Assembly (NCBI GenBank): GCA_964503615.1
Contig: CAZDBA010000099.1
Coordinates: 1 to 19,988, forward strand
Origin: CAZDBA01 sp964503615
Lineage (GTDB): Bacteria > Planctomycetota > Planctomycetia > Pirellulales > Pirellulaceae
Direction of reading: 5' to 3'
DNA length: 19,988 nt
Part shown: in pieces, positions 14,330-19,988 of the stretch
How the letters are laid out: each line of letters opens with the position of its first letter
How positions within the stretch are numbered: the first letter of the stretch is position 1
Translations under genes and position numbers: made by a program
The notes under the pieces: generated by a model
What the model was told of the DNA's origin: nothing
Seen by the model: only the letters and a program-made list of their open reading frames with translations
Database searches by the model: none

Positions 14330-15202
14330 GTTTTTTTGAGTGGACAACTTTCGGCTGCGGGTTGAAGTTTGCGCCAGACTACGCTTTTTTTCCTGTTTCG
14401 AGGCAAAGCCTTTCAAGTAACAAGCTTGCCCGCTAGCCAAGCTCAAATCTTCGTTGTCGATTTGAATTTTGACACGGCTGGTACCGCTTTGTGCATCAGC
14501 GGTTGGTGAAACGAATTCGACTGTTCCGTCGACTTCTTCGCCGTTGATTTCTACCGATACAGTGTCGTCGACTTGTAAGCGGCTGATTTCTTCCTGAGGT
14601 ACAGAAAAGATCACACGAAGCGGGTTCAATTGAACGACCGTCATCACTTTGGGGTCGGCTGGCGAAACGAATTCACCTTCGTCTTTAAAGATCTCTGTGA
14701 CGACACCATCGATTGGAGTACGCAGGCGGCGCTGTTCAAGTTGAGCTTCGATGCGTCGCATTTCAAGCTTCTTGACGCGAAGATCATCTTCGACAGATTC
14801 GACTTTGGCCTCCGCAATTTCCAACTGCGATCGGGCTCGGTCAAGTTCGATTTGGCTCGCATGTCGCCGGTCGAACAAACCTTGTAGTTTGCCGAATCGC
14901 TCTTGTTGCATCTGCAGTTCAGCCCGGGCTGACTTAATTGCGCCGCCGGACTCAGTGGTTTCTTTGGCAACGGCCAACGAAGCAGCGAGAACTTCTTCGT
15001 TCAGATTGGCCAGTAGTCCACCCGCTTTGATCTGATCGCCTTCTTTTACAATCACTTGCGAAAGGATACCTGTTTCAGGTGCTGCAATCTCGATCGACCG
15101 ATAAGGTTCAGTGAATGCCTTGACATCTTGCCCAAAAACGTTGGTGCAACAGGCTGTTATCACAACGATTACGGCTATCGCTAATTTTGTGGCTTTTCTC
15201 AT
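14327..15202 (-). CDS. Periplasmic adaptor subunit (RND/HlyD-type membrane fusion protein)
   Basis: With ATG 15202 the product has 291 residues. I prefer this start because it opens a normal signal sequence (M-R-K, then a hydrophobic core to about residue 20) that upstream starts would bury. Cleavage could be by signal peptidase I after V-F-G, or the I-T-A-C-C stretch could be a lipobox, making it an inner-membrane-anchored lipoprotein like AcrA-type adaptors. The mature part has the expected order: lipoyl half E-T-G-I-L-S-Q-V-I-V-K-E-G-D, coiled-coil hairpin (about 70-160), second lipoyl half L-R-T-P-I-D-G-V-V-T, then beta-barrel. The C-terminus is basic. No inner-membrane pump or outer-membrane channel gene lies within the window. 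It is first of the three adaptor genes. Confidence 0.9.
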   Translation of the reverse strand: MRKATKLAIAVIVVITACCTNVFGQDVKAFTEPYRSIEIAAPETGILSQVIVKEGDQIKAGGLLANLNEEVLAASLAVAKETTESGGAIKSARAELQMQQERFGKLQGLFDRRHASQIELDRARSQLEIAEAKVESVEDDLRVKKLEMRRIEAQLEQRRLRTPIDGVVTEIFKDEGEFVSPADPKVMTVVQLNPLRVIFSVPQEEISRLQVDDTVSVEINGEEVDGTVEFVSPTADAQSGTSRVKIQIDNEDLSLASGQACYLKGFASKQEKKRSLAQTSTRSRKLSTQKN

Positions 15203-15326
15203 TCGTTCTAGCAAATAGATGGAAGGAAGGTGGGATATGCGTAAAGGTAGCTTGTGGAACTGACACGTGCTTGGGAACAATACGGATACCCGTTTGAGCT
15301 GTGGGGTCTATTTTGGAATGTAGTGA

Positions 15327-17765
15327 TTAGGAGGATATTTTGGGGGCTGATCTGCTTGGGCCGGATTTTACGGGTTCAATCGTGTTTGTAGAGATCAGCG
15401 AATGTTGGGCGTAACGACAGATGTCCATCAGTTCTACGGTACATCGCAACAAATCATACAGTTCTCCGTCGAGTTCGATTTCTCGATTGATCTCATTCGC
15501 TTTGTCAGCGATTAATGGAATTTTGAACTTCGATGCGGTTTCAGACAATCGTGTTGCAATCGTTCCGATGCCATCTTTGTCTCGTGAATCAAGTGCTTCG
15601 GCCAGACGCTCGATCTGGAGTCCAATGTTGAGCGCGGCTTGCTTGGACACCTTTGTGTCGTCCTGAATAGGATCATGTTTGTACAATCGGCTGACCTGGA
15701 TGAACCTTTCTACCAACTCAGGATCGAATTGTGTTCCAGAGCATCGACGCAGTTCAGCAAATGCCTCATCCTTGGTCATTCCTTTGCGATACGTTTTATC
15801 GCTGGTCATTGAATCATAGGCGTCCGCGATGGCAAGGATTCTCGCGCTGATGGGAACGTTCAATTGGTTTTTGATTCTCTCTTCGTGTGTCACGCAATAG
15901 TTGGAAACGATTTCGTCAAGCTCAGGATTGTTAAAAGAAGTATGAATTAGCTCGATTCCAACTCTCTCGTGCTTTTTCATTATTGCCAGCTCTGTGGTGG
16001 TAAGCTTTTTGTCCTTTAGCAGAATCGAGTCGGCTACACCAATTTTTCCAATGTCGTGAAGCAGTCCAGCAATCTCCAGAGTGTAACTGGCTTTGGCTGA
16101 GATCAATCCTTCTGAAACGGCAACGCAAAGATCTGCGACACGGCGACAATGGTTAGCAGTTTCCTGATCGCGGTACGCTAGCGCCGATATCAAAGCGGTA
16201 ACCGCATGGAATGGAATTCGATTGCGAGTTTCCAAGTGTTCGGCCGAATCATGACTTGAGTTTTCCGACTCATCGACTTCGATGTCGTCAGGAACATCGT
16301 CCCAACGGACAACCTGATTTCGACCATTCCGCTTGGCGATATAAAGACATTTATCTGCTTGTTCCAACATGTCTTCGGGAGAGGTTGAACCTTCGCTCAG
16401 CGCCGACACGCCAATACTGGTTGTAACGGGAAGTCCCGCTGGTTTGAATTCTTGCAAGGCGATTCGAACCTGCTCCGCGATGACACACGCCTTGTGGATA
16501 TTTGTGTTGGGAAGCAGGATTGAAAATTCTTCTCCACCATGCCGACAAACAAGGTCTTTGTCACGTACCATGCGTTGAATCAAATTCGCGACTTCGGTTA
16601 AGACTTCATCACCCGTCGAGTGCCCATGGTTATCATTGATAGCTTTAAAGTGATCGATGTCGACCATGAATGCCGAAATCGGCAAGTTATGTTGCTGAGC
16701 ACTTTCAAAATGCTGGTCAAACAACTCAAAAAACGCTCGGCGGTTCAAGCAACCCGTGAGTGGATCTCGAGTTGCAAGTAGTGCCAACTCACTGTTTTGT
16801 CGCTTGATCTCTGATGACGAAGCATCCAGCTCGACTAACATTGTTTCCAATTCGATCTTTTTCCGCTCGAGCTGCGTAACATCTTCAAAGCTGGCGATCG
16901 CTCCTCGATTGACTCCTTTATCGTCGACAATCGGAGTTGAATTGATCATGTAAGCAACTCGTTTTCCACCTTGCGTACCATGTACGAGTCGCCCACGAAT
17001 CGATTCGCCTTCGAGAGCTTGCTCCCAAGGGGTGGAAAGCTCATCGGTCTCAAGCTGCATCGCTTCAATAGCCACTTCGCCAGCATCTCGTCCAACAAGT
17101 TCTTCCTCTGCTTTGCCCGCAACTTTCTGAAAGACGCGATTCGCGAGAACGATCTTTTTATTCTTGTTAACAACGATCAAGCCTTCGCCAAGCGTGTCCA
17201 ACGCATCGCGAACACGTTGGGGTACGACTCGAGATGGATCGATCTGACGAAGCACAAATCGAAGATAGATGTAGAATGTGAAAAAGCCACAAATGCCGAA
17301 AAGCACTGCCAACAACATCTCGGGGCGACACAAAAATCCTACTAGTCCACTTTTCAAAGCCTTAAATCGGAATTCGATTTGGCCCCAATTTGTCTCTTTG
17401 CCATACAGCGGCACCGAGATTTGATCCGACGTCGACTTACCACCTAGCATTTGCCAGTTTTTAGCATGCTCTCCGAGCTCAAGAATCAGAAAGTCGTCAG
17501 ATCCTCTCACGCCGATCGATTGGAGTTCTGGATAGCGTTCTGCCAACTGGACCAGGTTGTCCTCTAATGCCTGGTCATCGAACAGAGTTGCCATGTACGA
17601 AAAATTTACCGCGATCGAGTCAGCGATGAGCTCACGATTTTTTAAAGCTTCAGCATTCCTGTCTGGAAAAACTCCCAGCAGTGTTGATAGCAAGATCAAA
17701 CTTACTGCCAAGCAGACGAGCCCGAATGCGATTCGAGATACCGGATTTAAAATGAAGCGTAACAT
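15327..17765 (-). CDS. PAS-GGDEF-HD signalling protein (c-di-GMP turnover)
   Basis: Started at ATG 17765 (812 residues). Membrane segments at about 12-33 and 149-172 enclose a periplasmic sensor region of about 115 residues. A PAS domain follows (about 190-300), then a GGDEF domain (about 330-495) with an active-type G-G-E-E-F near 410 and an R-x-x-D inhibitory site five residues before it, so diguanylate cyclase activity with product inhibition is expected. The HD domain (about 530-680) has L-L-H-D-I-G-K-I-G and the metal-site H-E-R-V-G, and T-H-E-E, but the W-D-G-S-G-Y-P stretch of canonical HD-GYP domains is absent: the chain passes from H-E-E-R straight to I-K-N-Q-L-N-V-P-I. A helical C-terminal region of about 120 residues, HPt-like in character, ends it. 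No clear Shine-Dalgarno sequence. Confidence 0.93.
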   Translation of the reverse strand: MLRFILNPVSRIAFGLVCLAVSLILLSTLLGVFPDRNAEALKNRELIADSIAVNFSYMATLFDDQALEDNLVQLAERYPELQSIGVRGSDDFLILELGEHAKNWQMLGGKSTSDQISVPLYGKETNWGQIEFRFKALKSGLVGFLCRPEMLLAVLFGICGFFTFYIYLRFVLRQIDPSRVVPQRVRDALDTLGEGLIVVNKNKKIVLANRVFQKVAGKAEEELVGRDAGEVAIEAMQLETDELSTPWEQALEGESIRGRLVHGTQGGKRVAYMINSTPIVDDKGVNRGAIASFEDVTQLERKKIELETMLVELDASSSEIKRQNSELALLATRDPLTGCLNRRAFFELFDQHFESAQQHNLPISAFMVDIDHFKAINDNHGHSTGDEVLTEVANLIQRMVRDKDLVCRHGGEEFSILLPNTNIHKACVIAEQVRIALQEFKPAGLPVTTSIGVSALSEGSTSPEDMLEQADKCLYIAKRNGRNQVVRWDDVPDDIEVDESENSSHDSAEHLETRNRIPFHAVTALISALAYRDQETANHCRRVADLCVAVSEGLISAKASYTLEIAGLLHDIGKIGVADSILLKDKKLTTTELAIMKKHERVGIELIHTSFNNPELDEIVSNYCVTHEERIKNQLNVPISARILAIADAYDSMTSDKTYRKGMTKDEAFAELRRCSGTQFDPELVERFIQVSRLYKHDPIQDDTKVSKQAALNIGLQIERLAEALDSRDKDGIGTIATRLSETASKFKIPLIADKANEINREIELDGELYDLLRCTVELMDICRYAQHSLISTNTIEPVKSGPSRSAPKISS

Positions 17766-17781
17766 GGACAACTTAAAATGT

Positions 17782-17798
17782 GTTTTTGCTGCAAAAAC
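17782..17798. promoter_or_regulatory. 17-bp palindrome just upstream of the GGDEF-HD start
   Basis: GTTTTTGC, one base, GCAAAAAC: an exact 8-1-8 palindrome ending 16 bp before the preferred ATG at 17765. With a one-base loop it is better read as a DNA site for a dimeric regulator than as an RNA hairpin. If translation began at TTG 17804 it would be coding sequence instead. Confidence 0.45.
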
Positions 17799-17956
17799 CT
17801 GCAACTGGAGTAAGCAAAATCTAGGTTGGACCTAGCCCACTCGAAAAGAGATTCGTTCAATGAAACCAATTTGCCCCAATGGTTATTCCAGAAAAAACGA
17901 ATACGTCGTTAATTTGGATTCCGCCGGTTAACCAAGTTGGGCTATGGGATCGAACT

Positions 17957-19988
17957 TTAGTTCCCAGCGATATCTGCCAAGCTTTCTTTGTCCTCTTCGT
18001 CGAACTTATTCAATACTGGCAATGGGTCGAATGAACTCCACGCAGGAAGTGTACTTACAAGACTTGCGAACAACGAACCGCCTCGCAGCATCCAGATGAC
18101 ATATCCAACAGACAAAGAAGTCGTTGCGATCGCTGAACTGCCGATAACGACCTGATGAAATCCGAGTCCATTGTCGATGCTTGATTCGACCCATTCTCCA
18201 AATTGATTCAACGGCGTTGTGGAAACAACAAGCTGATGAAAGGCCGGAATCGACAAATCACCTCCACCAGCGACATGTTGCACCAACGTAGCGTAGTCAC
18301 TTATTGCAAAACCACTCACTGCCTCTGACTCTTCCTCAACAACCAAGTCGATCACTTCGGCGCGATCCAAATCCTGCTGAGCGATTTGTTCGATTTGCTC
18401 ATTGGCGATTGTGTTTTCAGCTATCGGCGACGCGTCCAAAGAAGTCTGGGTCTGGCCCGCAAGGACTTCTTCTAACGGTGTTTGCTCGTCACTTTCTTCC
18501 ATCATCATTATCTCTTGAGAGTCTTCTTCCTGAGTCAATTCCTCTCCGATTTCGAATTCCGGTTCCAGTTCAGGCTCATTATCGGCTACTGGAGAAACAC
18601 CAACTCCCAAGTTGTTAGTTGTGATTTCGAAAAGGACAGAGTCATCAAATGTTTGTCCCAATGATGCATCATCTACTTGGACCGAAACACTTTGAGTGTT
18701 ATTTGAAAAGTCGATGCCAGTGCTCGAATTGAACCTCAGTTCATTTCCCACAATCTCGAACAGGTGTGCGTCAGGACCAACAATTTGTAACGTTTCGGTC
18801 CCCAAAGCATCATCCGAAACGACAATGTCAGCAACTCTGACACCCGCTGCGAGGTCGGTCCCTACTGGAAACGCTTGAACAACATTCGCCAAAGAGATCG
18901 TTGGGCTTTCATTTACGTCCAACACATCCAGCGTAAAATCGACGCTACTCTCAGAGGTCAAGCCGATTGATGAATCGTCGACTCCGACGGTGACATCCAA
19001 TTCAGAATCGCTTTCAAAGTCCAGTGTCATTCCCGCCAGAAGCCGAAGTTCATTTCCCACGATTTCAAAATTAGATGCGTCCGCGCCCGATAACAAAAGT
19101 TCGTTGACCCCGGAATTATCATCATCAATAACGATATCAGCGACTCGTATCGAATTTGTAAAAGTCGAATTTTCATCGACCGAGTTGACCAGATTAGTCA
19201 AACTGACACTTGGCGAATCGTTGACCGGAACAACGTTAAACACCAACGTATTGGGTGTTTGATCTCGGTCCAAACCGCCGTTTGCTGTGCCGCCATCGTC
19301 AGCTACTGAGAACGTAAAAGAAGCATAGTCGGTTCCGTTTGCATCAGGAGTTGGTTGGAAAGTAAAGTTGCCGTTGCCAATATCGGAAACGTCAATGAAA
19401 CGTCCAGCGGCAAACGGATTGCCGTTTAATAAGAGTTGGCCATCGCTGGGCAATGAATCGATAAAGACTCGCCTCAGGTCATCCCCGTCAACGTCGGAAA
19501 ACCCAAAATCGGCTGGCGAGAACGTGTGTGCTGTATCTTCCTGAATTGTGATCGTATTATCGGCGCCGCTCGGAGCGTCGCTAACCGGGGTAATCGTAAT
19601 ATCGACCCTTGCCGTGTCGGTACCACCATTGCCGTCGTCGACTTGGTATGTAAACGAACCCGTGGTGGTTTCGCTGCCATCATGGGTATAAGTCAACGAA
19701 CCATCCGGGTTTACAGTCACGCTACCGTTGGTTGGAATGCCAGTCGGCAAAATAGTCAACAAGTCGCCATCAACATCAGTGTCATTGGTCAACAAGCTAC
19801 CGATCGGAATGGAAAGACTCCCGCCTTCGTTGACCACAAAATTGTCATCATTCGCCACAGGTTGGTCGTTGACCGAAATAATCGTCAGGTTGACGACGCC
19901 CTCTGCTCTTCCCCCATTGCCATCGGTGACCTGGTAGACAAATGAATCGCTGCCGAAGAAATTAGCATTGGGCGTATAAGTGAACGTT
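17957..19988 (-). CDS. C-terminal part of a giant cadherin-like surface protein (5' end outside window)
   Basis: The frame stays open to the window edge; 676 residues are visible and the start lies beyond. The sequence is a chain of beta-sandwich repeats. The first two are Big_9/cadherin-like, with D-G-N-G-G and N-D-T-D-V-D-G-D calcium-type motifs, the next resembles VCBS/cadherin (E-D-T-A-H-T-F), and the last two are cadherin-type with F-E-I-V-G-N-E-L-R. Then comes an acidic linker (E/D/Q-rich, about 120 residues) with an MMM run, a hydrophobic segment near I-A-T-T-S-L-S-V-G-Y-V-I-W, and the tail L-R-G-G-S-L-F-A-S-L-V-S-T-L-P-A-W, D-P-L-P-V-L, which I have seen at the C-terminus of many giant planctomycete and proteobacterial repeat proteins. 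It is probably a membrane-anchored adhesin or matrix protein. GTG 19858 is internal, not the start. Confidence 0.9.
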   Translation of the reverse strand, partial: TFTYTPNANFFGSDSFVYQVTDGNGGRAEGVVNLTIISVNDQPVANDDNFVVNEGGSLSIPIGSLLTNDTDVDGDLLTILPTGIPTNGSVTVNPDGSLTYTHDGSETTTGSFTYQVDDGNGGTDTARVDITITPVSDAPSGADNTITIQEDTAHTFSPADFGFSDVDGDDLRRVFIDSLPSDGQLLLNGNPFAAGRFIDVSDIGNGNFTFQPTPDANGTDYASFTFSVADDGGTANGGLDRDQTPNTLVFNVVPVNDSPSVSLTNLVNSVDENSTFTNSIRVADIVIDDDNSGVNELLLSGADASNFEIVGNELRLLAGMTLDFESDSELDVTVGVDDSSIGLTSESSVDFTLDVLDVNESPTISLANVVQAFPVGTDLAAGVRVADIVVSDDALGTETLQIVGPDAHLFEIVGNELRFNSSTGIDFSNNTQSVSVQVDDASLGQTFDDSVLFEITTNNLGVGVSPVADNEPELEPEFEIGEELTQEEDSQEIMMMEESDEQTPLEEVLAGQTQTSLDASPIAENTIANEQIEQIAQQDLDRAEVIDLVVEEESEAVSGFAISDYATLVQHVAGGGDLSIPAFHQLVVSTTPLNQFGEWVESSIDNGLGFHQVVIGSSAIATTSLSVGYVIWMLRGGSLFASLVSTLPAWSSFDPLPVLNKFDEEDKESLADIAGN

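Noticed and set aside
15203..15280. Longer start of the periplasmic adaptor
   Set aside because: It would bury the signal sequence that begins at ATG 15202.
17766..17804. TTG 17804 as start of the GGDEF-HD gene
   Set aside because: ATG 17765 is a better codon, directly precedes the membrane segment, and leaves the palindrome in non-coding DNA; neither has a strong ribosome site, so this is not certain.
1..19988. CRISPR array, tRNA/rRNA genes, insertion sequences or integrase-linked attachment sites
   Set aside because: No regularly spaced repeats, cloverleaf-like genes, transposase-like frames or paired terminal repeats were recognised by reading; a tRNA scan was not possible here.

Overview
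The window looks like chromosomal DNA of a planctomycete, probably a Pirellulaceae/Rhodopirellula-type marine bacterium. This is an inference from gene content: a site-2-protease (M50)/HlyD fusion beside a GAF/HlyD fusion, a giant cadherin-like surface protein, a BlaI/M56-type module, a PAS-GGDEF-HD protein, and several genes with weak Shine-Dalgarno sequences. No rRNA, tRNA, CRISPR array, transposase or integrase was recognised.

Layout. (1) 1-457: the possible 3' tail of a gene, then a clear terminator serving the minus-strand genes that follow. (2) 458-2632, minus: a two-gene unit of unknown function whose upstream product is exported. (3) 2939-4047, minus: a retron, the main find of the window. 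The reverse transcriptase carries the retron signatures NAxxH and VTG. Directly 5' of it lies a compact structured RNA with a 14-bp a1/a2 helix, three msr hairpins (one with a TGTTTCG loop like that of retron Eco1) and a perfect 11-bp msd hairpin. No effector gene is recognisable beside it. (4) 4189-5920, plus: a BlaI-type repressor with an operator-like dyad over its promoter, an M56/BlaR1-like membrane protein without the metallopeptidase domain, and a membrane protein with two TFIIB-type zinc ribbons. (5) 5956-7164, minus: a GT4 glycosyltransferase. (6) 7165-7714: a divergent 550-bp intergenic region with nested inverted repeats. (7) 7715-8812, plus: an ACMSD-like amidohydrolase. (8) 8864-9925, minus: an extended SDR/NAD-dependent epimerase with a TTG start. 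(9) 10222-19988, minus: five co-directional genes. In transcription order they are a giant cadherin-like protein (its N-terminus lies outside the window), PAS-GGDEF-HD, a periplasmic adaptor, GAF-HlyD, and M50-HlyD.

Working together. The last block reads as a surface/export unit: a large anchored adhesin-like protein, a cyclic-di-GMP enzyme, and three HlyD-type adaptor proteins, one carrying an intramembrane protease. The BlaI block is a small membrane-sensing module that appears to have lost its protease. The retron is divergent from BlaI, with about 140 bp of shared upstream DNA, and has no visible link to it beyond position.
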